Shown: positions 16,807 to 23,967 of the stretch, piece after piece
How the letters are laid out: each line of letters begins with the position of its first letter
Position numbering within the stretch: position 1 is the first letter of the stretch
Notes under the pieces: model-generated
Told to the model about the DNA's origin: nothing
Seen by the model: the letters and a program-made list of their open reading frames with translations, nothing else
The model's database searches: none
Made by a program: the position numbers and the translations under genes
Origin: Synechococcales cyanobacterium bin31.maxbin.ball.101
GTDB lineage: Bacteria > Cyanobacteriota > Cyanobacteriia > Leptolyngbyales > Leptolyngbyaceae
NCBI GenBank assembly: GCA_013298165.1
Contig: JAAFJU010000032.1
Coordinates: forward strand, 1 to 37,696
Reading direction: 5' to 3'
DNA: 37,696 nt

Positions 16807-17472
16807 ATGAAAAAGATTTTGATTGTGGATGATGATACGACGCTGCGAGTAGCTTTAGAGCGCTACTTGGTGAAGCGGGGATTTGTGGTGCAGACGGCGG
16901 CTTCGGGCATGAGTGCGCTGGGCACTTTTCAAGAGGATCCCGCTGATCTGATTGTTTCTGACATTTTGATGTCGGAGATGGATGGCTTTGAGTTTTGCCG
17001 TCGGATCCGAGCAAGCCGATCGGGCCAACTGGTGCCGTTTATTTTTCTTTCGAGTCGATCGGATGTGGAAGATAGAGTCCAAGGTCACTCGATCGGGGCG
17101 GATGACTATCTGATCAAGCCCTTTGAAGCGCGGGAACTCCTCGCTAAGATTGAGTCGCAACTCGAACGATCGCGCCGCACCCACGCCGAAATCATTCGTT
17201 TGCTACAGCAGGCAACTGTGCTGCCGACCCCACCTGTCAGTCCTGCGCCCCTGCCACTGACCCCTGCTGAAGAGAAGGTTTTTTGGGAAGTGATCCAAGG
17301 TCACACGAATAAGCAAATCGGTGAACATCTTTTCGTCAGCCCTCGCACCGTCCAGACCCACCTGAGCAATATCCTCAATAAGCTAGAACTGGATAACCGA
17401 TCGCAGCTTGTCCGTTATGCCTTTGAACAGGGGTATAAACCGTCTTCGCTAGAGATGATGGTTGCAGAGTAA
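16807..17472 (+). CDS. Two-component response regulator, NarL/LuxR type
   Basis: A 221-residue DNA-binding regulator from ATG 16807 (MKKILIVDDD); the frame extends to GTG 16786 but ATG fits the family. The receiver domain (1-115) has the acidic D8-D9 pair, phosphoacceptor D52 in LIVSDILMSEMDG, and K104 in YLIKPFE. A Pro-rich linker near 138-150 joins a LuxR-type HTH, LTPAEEKVFW...NKQIGEHLFVSPRTVQTHLSNIL, at 150-210. No histidine kinase lies beside it, so it is an orphan. It ends 9 bp from the convergent gatC stop. The 298-bp leader 16509-16806 has no clear repeat; I saw nothing definite there. Confidence 0.9.
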   Translation: MKKILIVDDDTTLRVALERYLVKRGFVVQTAASGMSALGTFQEDPADLIVSDILMSEMDGFEFCRRIRASRSGQLVPFIFLSSRSDVEDRVQGHSIGADDYLIKPFEARELLAKIESQLERSRRTHAEIIRLLQQATVLPTPPVSPAPLPLTPAEEKVFWEVIQGHTNKQIGEHLFVSPRTVQTHLSNILNKLELDNRSQLVRYAFEQGYKPSSLEMMVAE

Positions 17473-17481
17473 GGCTAAAAA

Positions 17482-17775
17482 TTAATCCCCAGCAATAATT
17501 TTGGGCACTTTGAAAAAGTTGTCATCCCGATCGGGAGCGCTGTTCATCAAGCCCTCGCGGTTGTCGTAAACTTTCATGTCGTCGGCGCGGGTGACATTGA
17601 TGACATCGATCGCTCTGGTGGTGGGTTCGACATTCGTAACGTCGAGTTCGTTGAGTTGTTCGACGTAGTCAAGGATGCCGCTGAGTTGTCCAGCGAACTG
17701 GTCTTCTTCAGCTTCGGTGAGGGCGAGACGGGCGAGGTTAGCGACTTTATGGACTTCGGCGCGATCGAGAGACAT
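17482..17775 (-). CDS. gatC: Asp-tRNA(Asn)/Glu-tRNA(Gln) amidotransferase subunit C
   Basis: Small subunit (97 residues) of the GatCAB complex, which converts Glu-tRNA(Gln) to Gln-tRNA(Gln). Cyanobacteria need it because they commonly lack GlnRS. Recognisable features are the opening LDRAEVHKVANLARLAL, the helix ILDYVEQLNELDVTNVEPT, and the C-terminal MNSAPDRDDNFFKVPKII. It wraps between GatA and GatB as a stabilising chain. gatA and gatB are not in this window, as is normal in cyanobacteria. It lies 51 bp after the end of the Uma2 gene on the same strand and may be the last gene of the flotillin cluster or have its own promoter. Confidence 0.95.
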   Translation of the reverse strand: MSLDRAEVHKVANLARLALTEAEEDQFAGQLSGILDYVEQLNELDVTNVEPTTRAIDVINVTRADDMKVYDNREGLMNSAPDRDDNFFKVPKIIAGD

Positions 17776-17826
17776 AAGTGTATTGGAGTGAACGGGCCTG
17801 AGTATTTTACAGCAACAAGCCGATCG

Positions 17827-18492
17827 TTAGCCAAACTCTCCTTGGATTAATGCATTGCGAAACGATCGGAGCATTCCGCTGGTGCCTTGAAGTAAGGCGC
17901 GATCGAGGAGTTCTGGCACGAGGGTTTGAATCGGAAAGTTTGGGAAGATTAGGCTCTGGTTTGATTCGAGGTAGGTTGTTGACTGCAACAGGTGAATGGT
18001 TAGGGTTTTGTTGCGATAGATCCAGACTTCTGGCACTTTTAATCGAGCGTAAATTTCCAGTGTGGTGTTGGAGGTGACATCGGATTCAATGGCCAAATCG
18101 GGTGGGGGATAGACATTGAGATCCATTTGGGACTGACAATTACGAACTTTTACGGCGTTCTCACCAATATAAAAACAAGTATCCGGTTCTAATCCAGCCC
18201 GCTCTTCTTTTCTGCGCAACGTCGTCGAACCAAAATCTTCCCAATCCCTAGATTCAAAATCCAATAGGGCAGTTGCGATGTAGCCGATCGATCGGTGGGG
18301 ACGTTCGTGGGCGGGCATTGGCGGCATAATTTCTAACACCCGATCTAAATAAGAAATGCGGTATCCATGGCGAGTTTCTAACGCGGTACTTAGCGCCTCG
18401 TAGCGTTCCCAACTGACATCATGCAGCACTAGAGTACTTCCTTCGTGGAGATCAATATCTGCGATCGAAATTGAATCGAGTGCTGCAATCAT
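17827..18492 (-). CDS. Uma2 (DUF820) family endonuclease-like protein
   Basis: A 221-residue protein of the Uma2/DUF820 family, restriction-endonuclease-like PD-(D/E)XK proteins that are greatly expanded in cyanobacteria. Visible signatures are VSWERYEALSTALE, YRISYLDRVLEIMPPMPAHERPHRSIGYI, the core PPDLAIESDVTS with the catalytic D and E, and VPEVWIYRNKTL, which supplies the last conserved residues. The sequence is full length for a single-domain Uma2. It starts 27 bp after the flotillin gene end on the same strand, so it may be cotranscribed. Uma2 genes are mobile and seldom tied to neighbours; the role is unknown. Confidence 0.85.
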   Translation of the reverse strand: MIAALDSISIADIDLHEGSTLVLHDVSWERYEALSTALETRHGYRISYLDRVLEIMPPMPAHERPHRSIGYIATALLDFESRDWEDFGSTTLRRKEERAGLEPDTCFYIGENAVKVRNCQSQMDLNVYPPPDLAIESDVTSNTTLEIYARLKVPEVWIYRNKTLTIHLLQSTTYLESNQSLIFPNFPIQTLVPELLDRALLQGTSGMLRSFRNALIQGEFG

Positions 18493-18519
18493 GATGGTTT
18501 TGGTTGCGTTTAGCTTAGT

Positions 18520-19761
18520 TTACTGGTTTCCGGGTTCTCCCGGCAACAGACGATTGATTGCAGTGGCGGCATCAATGCCTGTGGTTTGCTTCAGTTGTTC
18601 TAAAAAGCTGCCCAATTGCGTTGCAGTCGAGCCATTTTTGCCATCGATCACCGTGACGGAATTCACCTCGATCGTTGGAATGCTCGTAGACAAGGTTTTG
18701 AGGAGGGGTTCGAGTTTTTGGAGGATGAAGATCTCGCGGGCGTTGGGTCCGGAGGAAGTCCAGGATTCAGACAGTAAACGGATCCCGTTGGCTTGGGCTT
18801 TGCCGGATTCGACAATTTGGGAAGCTTGGGCTTGAGCGTTGGCGATCGCACTTTGGCAGGCGGCATCGGCGGGGGCGATGACATCGGCATTGAGTTGCTG
18901 CTCGACTTGCTTAATGCGTTCGCGTTGGACGGCGACTTCGGCCTGGACTCGGGCAACTTGGGCGGCGACGACGCCTTCGACTTCGGCGACGACGGCCGAT
19001 CGTTTGGTTTGGGTGTCGCGGACTCGACGATCGGCGTCGGCTTTGGCGACTTGGAGATCCCGTTCAATGCGTCGCAGGGCGGTGGCGCGATCGTTTTCCG
19101 AAGTTTGAATTGCAGCTTCAGCACGGGTGCGGGCTTCGGCAATGCGGGCATCGCGGAACAGATCGGCTTGCTGCTTGCGTCCGATCGAATCCAAATAGGA
19201 CACTTCATCGGCAATGTTTTTGATCTGTAAATTGTCCAAGACCAATCCCAAGATTTCCAAATCTCGCTCTGCTTCTTCAGCTAAGTTACGCGCAAAGTCG
19301 ATTTTATCTTCATTGACTTGTTCTGGGGTCATGCTGGCTAAAACCCCACGGAGATTTCCTTCCAGCGTTTCTTTTGCAAGCAATTCAATTTCTTTCCGCG
19401 TTTTGCCTAGCAATCGTTCGATCGCATTGTGAATCATCGGCTCTTCGCCTGCGATTTTAATATTCGCGACGCCTTCAACGGTAAGAGGAATACCGCCTTT
19501 TGAATAAGCATTGGAAACGCGCAGTTCAATAATCATGTTGGTGAGTTCCATGCGAAATGCTTCTTCAAGCAACGGAATTCGCAGACTGCTTCCACCTTTC
19601 ACGAGTCGATAGCCGATCGTCTTGTTGCCTACGGCGGGCGATCGGGTTCCCGCTAAAATCAGCACTTCGCTGGGTTGGCAAATGTAGTAGAGATTTTTAA
19701 TGACACGGGAAGAACTGAATGCACCAATGCCAAGGAGAACGAGAAGAGTAATGGGATCCAT
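18520..19761 (-). CDS. Flotillin/SPFH domain protein 1
   Basis: A 413-residue membrane-associated scaffold of the flotillin (SPFH/prohibitin) family. The N-terminus is hydrophobic (ITLLVLLGIGAF), and the SPFH domain runs from about 25 to 190 with YYICQPSEVLILAG, PLTVEGVANIKIAG, ETLEGNLRGVLASMTPEQVNED and LGLVLDNLQIKNI. This is followed by a long charged coiled coil (about 190-320) rich in EAR, DAR and AQAQ. The C-terminal ~90 residues contain the RLLSESWTSSGPNAREIFILQKLEPLLK flotillin tail. Flotillins organise ordered lipid microdomains. It is the second of two paralogues, next to an NfeD-like gene, and starts after a spacer holding an inverted G/C-rich repeat. Confidence 0.92.
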   Translation of the reverse strand: MDPITLLVLLGIGAFSSSRVIKNLYYICQPSEVLILAGTRSPAVGNKTIGYRLVKGGSSLRIPLLEEAFRMELTNMIIELRVSNAYSKGGIPLTVEGVANIKIAGEEPMIHNAIERLLGKTRKEIELLAKETLEGNLRGVLASMTPEQVNEDKIDFARNLAEEAERDLEILGLVLDNLQIKNIADEVSYLDSIGRKQQADLFRDARIAEARTRAEAAIQTSENDRATALRRIERDLQVAKADADRRVRDTQTKRSAVVAEVEGVVAAQVARVQAEVAVQRERIKQVEQQLNADVIAPADAACQSAIANAQAQASQIVESGKAQANGIRLLSESWTSSGPNAREIFILQKLEPLLKTLSTSIPTIEVNSVTVIDGKNGSTATQLGSFLEQLKQTTGIDAATAINRLLPGEPGNQ

Positions 19762-19800
19762 AGGAGTTGTAAATTGTGAATGGTGAGTAAGAACCGTCTG

Positions 19801-19886
19801 GCGAACCGCCCCCCAGCCCCCAATTCTGGGGGAGCCGAGCCGAAGAGTTTTGTTTCATGTCCCCCCAGAATTGGGGGTTAGGGGGC
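19801..19886. repeat. Inverted pair of CCCCCAATTCTGGGGG-type intergenic repeats
   Basis: Left copy 19801-19832 (GCGAACCGCC then CCCCAGCCCCCAATTCTGGGGGA) and right copy 19861-19886 (CCCCCCAGAATTGGGGGTTAGGGGGC) face each other. They fold into a large hairpin in the spacer between the two flotillin genes. Related copies lie at 21245-21279 and 29156-29181. These are dispersed cyanobacterial repeats and may act as a 3' stability element or attenuator. Confidence 0.85.
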
Positions 19887-19893
19887 CTCCGGA

Positions 19894-21213
19894 TTAGGCG
19901 AGTTTTACGTTTAAAATCTGTTCAACTGCCGTGAGGTATTGGGAAATCATTTGTGGATAGACTTGGATGAGACTGGACAATGCATTGCCGTCGCCGTTGT
20001 CGATTACGTTGATATCACCAAGCTGTAAGCGTTGTGGAATTTTGCCTGCTTCATTTAAGATCATCTCCAATTGTTGTAGAACAAAGACCTCAGAGGCTTG
20101 GCTTCCGGCGTCTTGCCACACTTGAGATAAGAGGGTATTGGCCATGGCGGTGGCGCGGGCGGTTTCTTCGATCGTCGCCGCTTCCCCACGAGCCTGAAAC
20201 TCAGCCGCCGTGCGCTGGGCTTGGGCAGGTAAGACCATATCCGCTTGCAATCTGAGCGTTTCGAATTCTGTTCGCAGGGCTTGCAGAACTTGCTCGACCT
20301 TGGCGCGCTTTTCTTTGGCGGCGGCGATCGTAATTTCCTCTTCAGATTTCGCGGTTTGTTCTAGTTTCGCTTTGAGACGACGCAGTTCATTTTCCCGTTC
20401 CAAAACCAGCGTTTGATTTTGCGTTGAGGCGACTTTTGCCTGTTCGTCGCATTGGGCTTCGATTTGCTCAGCTTCTGTCAGAGCATTGGATTCGGCAATT
20501 TCAGCATCTCGCAAAATCATGGCGATTTGTTGACGACCGAGCGATCGGAGATAGTCCATATCATCGGAGACACTTTGCACTTTTAATGTGTCAAGCTGCA
20601 ACCCCAACTGCCGCAAATCCTTACTCACATCCGTTGCAATGCGCTCTGCAAATCGAAGCCTGTCTTCATTCAGTTGTTCTGGCGTTAACGTCGCCACAAC
20701 CCCACGGAGATAGCCTTCTAGGGTTTCTTGCGCGACGCGGGCTAATTCCGATCGATCGCAATCTAGAAATCGTTCGATCGCATTGCCCACGATCGCTGCA
20801 TCGGTTGAAATTTTCACATTCGCGATCGCTTGAATATTTAACGGCGTTCCCCCTTTTGCGTAGGCTTTCCGAACTTCAATTCGGATCGGAATCGTTGTTA
20901 CATTCATCCGTTTAACGGTTTCCAAAACTGGAATTCGTAAGGCTCGACCGCCTGTCAGAACTCGATAGCCAACTTCTTTTCCACTGGCGCTGCGGTGTTT
21001 TCGACCTGCGAGGACGACAATTTCGTTGGGTTTGCAAATGCAAAGGAAGGATTTTAAAAACCAGGTTGCGATCGCGCCCAAGATTAGCGTTCCGACGATC
21101 GGTAGTCCAATATAGGCCGCTTTAATGGCGATCGCTTCAATCCCATCAGGTTCTCGTGGCGCAATTTCAGTGTAGGTTGTAGGTCTATTAGATTGTGCAA
21201 TTAAATCTGGCAT
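19894..21213 (-). CDS. Flotillin/SPFH domain protein 2
   Basis: A 439-residue paralogue of the neighbouring flotillin. One membrane segment lies near residues 32-55 (YIGLPIVGTLILGAIATWFL). The SPFH domain follows, with FLCICKPNEIVVLAGRKHR, PLNIQAIANVKIS, ETLEGYLRGVVATLTPEQLNED and LGLQLDTLKVQSV. A long coiled coil (about 220-340) and the C-terminal VFVLQQLEMILNEAGKIPQRL complete the family plan. AAGGAG about 10 bases before the ATG gives a good ribosome site. Gene order NfeD-like, flotillin 2, flotillin 1 mirrors flotillin-NfeD pairs seen in many bacteria, where NfeD is thought to assist assembly. Two copies may form hetero-oligomers; this is inferred. Confidence 0.92.
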   Translation of the reverse strand: MPDLIAQSNRPTTYTEIAPREPDGIEAIAIKAAYIGLPIVGTLILGAIATWFLKSFLCICKPNEIVVLAGRKHRSASGKEVGYRVLTGGRALRIPVLETVKRMNVTTIPIRIEVRKAYAKGGTPLNIQAIANVKISTDAAIVGNAIERFLDCDRSELARVAQETLEGYLRGVVATLTPEQLNEDRLRFAERIATDVSKDLRQLGLQLDTLKVQSVSDDMDYLRSLGRQQIAMILRDAEIAESNALTEAEQIEAQCDEQAKVASTQNQTLVLERENELRRLKAKLEQTAKSEEEITIAAAKEKRAKVEQVLQALRTEFETLRLQADMVLPAQAQRTAAEFQARGEAATIEETARATAMANTLLSQVWQDAGSQASEVFVLQQLEMILNEAGKIPQRLQLGDINVIDNGDGNALSSLIQVYPQMISQYLTAVEQILNVKLA

Positions 21214-21244
21214 TGCTTGAGTCTCCTTAATAATGCAGGATTGG

Positions 21245-21279
21245 TCCCCCAGAATTGGGGGTTAGGGGGCGGTTCGCCA
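21245..21279. repeat. Intergenic repeat copy between NfeD-like and flotillin genes
   Basis: TCCCCCAGAATTGGGGGTTA followed by GGGGGCGGTTCGCCA is the reverse complement of 19799-19832 except for two bases. With the 19.8 kb pair it brackets flotillin 2, so the element has been copied around this operon and could support inversion or deletion of the gene by recombination. Confidence 0.85.
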
Positions 21280-21295
21280 GGATATTAAATAGCGA

Positions 21296-21625
21296 TTATT
21301 CAGCAGATGTCACCCAAGCTTGTCCATCATGGACTTCGACAATCACCACCCGATCGCCGACCTGAAAAATCTGCTGATCACGGCTGATAGCACGCATTTT
21401 GATCGTTGTCGATTCTCTGCGAATCAGAATGCTTCCAGGCTGATCCGGAGTGATCGACAGCGTCACTTCAGCAATCTTTCCTGGATAATCTCGAATATCC
21501 GTCAAACTGTTGTAGGTGGGATTAATTCTAGAAACTAAGATTGCAATCACAATTCCAACACCGATCGCAATTCCAATTCCGATCGCAACTAAAATACTGA
21601 ATATCACAATTTCATTCACCTCCAT
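21296..21625 (-). CDS. NfeD-like membrane protein
   Basis: A 109-residue protein with one hydrophobic segment near residues 7-32 (IFSILVAIGIGIAIGVGIVIAIL) followed by a beta-rich domain with GKIAEVTLSI, GSILIRRESTTIKM, FQVGDRVVIVEV and the ending GQAWV. This matches the short form of NfeD, whose C-terminal OB-fold partners flotillin. It is the first gene of the flotillin cluster. The annotated ATG at 21625 overlaps an unusually perfect Shine-Dalgarno sequence, so the true start may instead be GTG at 21607, giving 103 residues that still include the whole hydrophobic segment. Confidence 0.75.
   Translation of the reverse strand: MEVNEIVIFSILVAIGIGIAIGVGIVIAILVSRINPTYNSLTDIRDYPGKIAEVTLSITPDQPGSILIRRESTTIKMRAISRDQQIFQVGDRVVIVEVHDGQAWVTSAE
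21616..21623 (-). promoter_or_regulatory. Perfect Shine-Dalgarno GGAGGTGA before a GTG start
   Basis: On the minus strand GGAGGTGA is an eight-base match to the 16S 3' end complement and ends 8 bases before GTG 21605-21607. It lies immediately inside the ATG of the annotated NfeD-like start, so it favours GTG as the initiator. Confidence 0.5.
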
Positions 21626-21791
21626 TGCAAAATTTCGATCGGTTTTACAGCCCTGAATCTAATACCTTGAATTGATTATAAGTCGTTCAAATCCGTATCT
21701 CAGCTCACTTTTCCCGAAAAAATGGCTCACTTTTGGATCAGATCCCGTACAATAAGCTAGACTCTAAAACTCAAACCTCCGACCTTTCCCT

Positions 21792-22571
21792 ATGTCCAAC
21801 GAACAGTTCAGCCTTTTTGACTTGGGTGCAACCGACGCTTCACCTGAAGCCCAGCCTGAAGCATCGGAGGGAAAACGAAAGGCAGGGAAAAGTCCAGCAC
21901 CGATCGAGCCTGCGTTTGATCCAGCGACCTTTGATCCAGCATTAATTCCCACGAGTAAAGAGATTCCCATTCCGGTAGGCACCTACAACGACATGACGGA
22001 GATGCAGGTGCATTGCAGTGAATGTCAGCGCTGTGAACTCGGAAGCACTCGGACCAATGCCGTCGTCAGTCGAGGCAATCCCAAGGCTCCGATTTTAATC
22101 ATTGGTGAAGGGCCTGGAGAAAATGAGGATCTTCAGGGCAAACCCTTTGTCGGCAAGTCTGGTCAGCTTCTTGATAAAATCTTGCAGTCCGTCAATCTCA
22201 CGGAAGATGACGTTTTTATCTGCAACATTGTCAAATGCCGTCCCCCCGAAAATCGCAAACCCACCAAGCTCGAAATGGAAGCCTGTCGGCCTTACCTGCT
22301 AGAACAAATTCGACTGGTTGATCCAAAAATCATTCTGATGACGGGTGCTTCTGCGATCGAAGGACTCTTCCAAGAAAAATCCGTCGGCATCACCAAAATT
22401 CGAGGTGCATGGAGAGAGTGGGAAGGAAAGTCCTGCATGGCCATTTTCCATCCGTCTTATTTATTACGGAATCAATCCCGTGAACAGGGCAGTCCGAAAT
22501 GGTTGACTTGGCAAGATATTCAAGAAGTGCGTCGTAAATTAGATGCCTTAAGAGCAGAAGAGGGGTTCTAA
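21792..22571 (+). CDS. Family 4 (Fe-S) uracil-DNA glycosylase
   Basis: A DNA repair enzyme that excises uracil from DNA, with a 4Fe-4S cluster. The 259-residue protein has an N-terminal disordered Ala/Glu/Pro-rich tail (about 1-60). Candidate cluster ligands are C78 and C81 (in the CSECQRC group with C75), C149 in NIVKCRPPENR, and C165 in MEACRPYL, the C-x2-C ... C-x15-C spacing of family 4. GEGPGENED (105-113) and HPSYLL (220-225) are the two active-site motifs. It resembles thermophile and cyanobacterial UDG family 4 rather than Ung. Monocistronic, with the neighbour convergent. Substrate specificity is by homology. Confidence 0.9.
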   Translation: MSNEQFSLFDLGATDASPEAQPEASEGKRKAGKSPAPIEPAFDPATFDPALIPTSKEIPIPVGTYNDMTEMQVHCSECQRCELGSTRTNAVVSRGNPKAPILIIGEGPGENEDLQGKPFVGKSGQLLDKILQSVNLTEDDVFICNIVKCRPPENRKPTKLEMEACRPYLLEQIRLVDPKIILMTGASAIEGLFQEKSVGITKIRGAWREWEGKSCMAIFHPSYLLRNQSREQGSPKWLTWQDIQEVRRKLDALRAEEGF

Positions 22572-22594
22572 AGCATCACCCGATCACCCAAAAC

Positions 22595-23566
22595 CTACTC
22601 CCAAATTGCCTCCACCAAATTAGTATTCTCCTGTTCCGCATGATCTAGACAAGCCCCGACCATTCTCGCGCCCATAAAATTGGCCCCCGTCAAATTCGCT
22701 TCCGTCAGGTTAGCGCCACTCAAGTCTGCGCCCCAAAGATTTGCGCCCCAAAGATCCGCCCCCCAAAGATCCGCCTCGCGCAAATCCACCCCCGTCAAAT
22801 CCATTTCACTCAAATTCACGCCCCGCAACGATCGCCCTGGGCCAATTTTGATCAAGCCCTCAACCTCTGGATTCTGTAAAGACTCCGGTAGGCAAGTGCG
22901 ATCGTCATACACCGCCCCCTGCCACTGCGTCCCCGCACAAAAACACCCCATCAGATCCGCACCCAACAGTAACGCCCGAACTAAAACAGCCCCGTCCAAA
23001 CGCCCCTCCCGCATCTGAAACTGATTTAACCGCGCCCCCGCCAAATTTGCCTCAACCCATCGCCCCCGATCGGCGATCGTCCCCCGCAAATTCGCCCGCC
23101 CCAAATTCACCCCAAACGCCTCCGTCTGCGTCAAATCCGCCCCCCCACAATCCGCATCCCGCAAATCCGCCCCCTCCAAAATTGCACTCCGCAACGCTTT
23201 TCCCGCCAAATTTGCACCCGGAGCCAGTTTATAAACATCCTCCGGCTCCTCGTGGGAAAACTGGGTCAGTTCATCCACGATCGCCCCCTGCCACAGCACG
23301 CCATCCACGATCGCCCCCATTAAATTAGCGCCGCGCAAATTCGCACCCCGCAGATCACAATCTCGCAAATCACAATTGCGCAAATCACACTGCCGCAGAT
23401 CACAATCCCGCAAACTCAAAGCACTGAAAACGCCACCTGCCAGATTTGCACCCCAAAAGCAAGCCCCATCCAAAGCCTGAATCCCACCTTCCGGCTTCCA
23501 TTGAAAAATTCCCGCAAAATCCCGATCGCCCTGAGCATAACGCCGCTGCAATTCCACGCCATCCAT
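22595..23566 (-). CDS. Pentapeptide repeat protein
   Basis: From ATG 23566 (MDGVELQRRYAQGDRDFAG) this is 323 residues; the frame to 23659 adds a hydrophobic leader unlike the family. Most of the protein is built from A(D/N)LxG-type pentapeptides, with C-containing variants such as LRDCDLRQCDLRNCD. It should fold as a right-handed quadrilateral beta-helix. Non-pentapeptide loops (about 100-130 and 230-260) break the helix into segments. The opening resembles many cyanobacterial pentapeptide-repeat proteins; roles are mostly unknown (some mimic DNA; some line thylakoids). Tandem CRP-like sites upstream suggest cAMP-dependent control. It is the only gene between the glycosylase and the amidohydrolase. 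Confidence 0.85.
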   Translation of the reverse strand: MDGVELQRRYAQGDRDFAGIFQWKPEGGIQALDGACFWGANLAGGVFSALSLRDCDLRQCDLRNCDLRDCDLRGANLRGANLMGAIVDGVLWQGAIVDELTQFSHEEPEDVYKLAPGANLAGKALRSAILEGADLRDADCGGADLTQTEAFGVNLGRANLRGTIADRGRWVEANLAGARLNQFQMREGRLDGAVLVRALLLGADLMGCFCAGTQWQGAVYDDRTCLPESLQNPEVEGLIKIGPGRSLRGVNLSEMDLTGVDLREADLWGADLWGANLWGADLSGANLTEANLTGANFMGARMVGACLDHAEQENTNLVEAIWE

Positions 23567-23723
23567 GATGCTGACCCCCAAAGCGAAGCAAGCCCATCTT
23601 GCGACATCCCAGCCCCCAACGCAACCCAAAAAAGGCAATAAAAAACCGACATCTCTCATAAAGAAAGCTGTCGGCCAGTCGTGTGTTCCCTGTTGATGAC
23701 TCGGCTAAAGTTGAGTCCCCTTT

Positions 23724-23729
23724 ATTATG
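23724..23729 (-). promoter_or_regulatory. Predicted -10 element of the pentapeptide-repeat gene
   Basis: On the minus strand CATAAT (one mismatch to TATAAT) would place the transcription start near 23717, about 150 bp before the start codon. Its importance is that the CRP-like palindrome centred at 23758.5 then lies at -41.5, the standard class II activator position. No -35 hexamer is needed for such promoters. Confidence 0.4.
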
Positions 23730-23750
23730 TGGAAACCCATGTAAAAGATA

Positions 23751-23766
23751 TGTGACCAAGATCACA
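23751..23766. promoter_or_regulatory. Perfect CRP-type palindrome TGTGA-N6-TCACA
   Basis: TGTGACCAAGATCACA matches the E. coli CRP and cyanobacterial SyCRP1-type consensus TGTGA-N6-TCACA in all ten conserved positions. It lies upstream of the pentapeptide-repeat gene, centred at -41.5 from the predicted start. Confidence 0.6.
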
Positions 23767-23773
23767 CAAGGAT

Positions 23774-23789
23774 AGTGATCCTAGTCACA
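23774..23789. promoter_or_regulatory. Second CRP-type palindrome AGTGA-N6-TCACA
   Basis: AGTGATCCTAGTCACA differs from TGTGA-N6-TCACA at one conserved position. Its centre is 23 bp upstream of the first site, about two helical turns, so two dimers could bind on nearly the same face, at -64.5 from the predicted start. Confidence 0.5.
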
Positions 23790-23962
23790 CAAACAATATT
23801 TTTCTACGTGAGTGAAAATTTCTACAACTGAGGCGTAAACTAATCTGTAGCTCTACGGAGTTTTTTTGAGGGGAGCTAAGTATTTACGTAGTATTACTGT
23901 TTTGATCGGTAAGTGTCAAGCATTACTGTACGTAGCTGCAAATTTGGTCCCCTCCTGTGACG
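23790..23962. other. Spacer after the M20 gene: no gene seen
   Basis: The gap between the M20 stop and the pentapeptide-repeat gene (23567-23962, 396 bp) holds the CRP-like sites, the predicted -10 and, at 23845-23867 on the plus strand, a short stem (CTGTAG/CTACGG) followed by seven T. The latter could end a short plus-strand transcript. No open frame with coding character was seen. Confidence 0.5.
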
Positions 23963-23967
23963 TCACA
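23956..23967. repeat. 12-bp perfect palindrome TGTGACGTCACA over the M20 stop codon
   Basis: The palindrome contains the TGA stop of the amidohydrolase (minus strand). The half-sites match the CRP core but the spacer is 2 bp instead of 6, so it is not a standard CRP site. Confidence 0.6.

Noticed and set aside
18793-19230. 145-codon Gly/Asp-rich plus-strand frame opposite flotillin 1
   Set aside because: The Gly/Asp bias mirrors the Ala/Arg/Glu codons of the flotillin coiled coil on the other strand; not an independent gene.
23956-23967. TGTGACGTCACA as a CRP site
   Set aside because: The spacer is 2 bp instead of 6, and it overlaps a stop codon; kept only as a palindrome.
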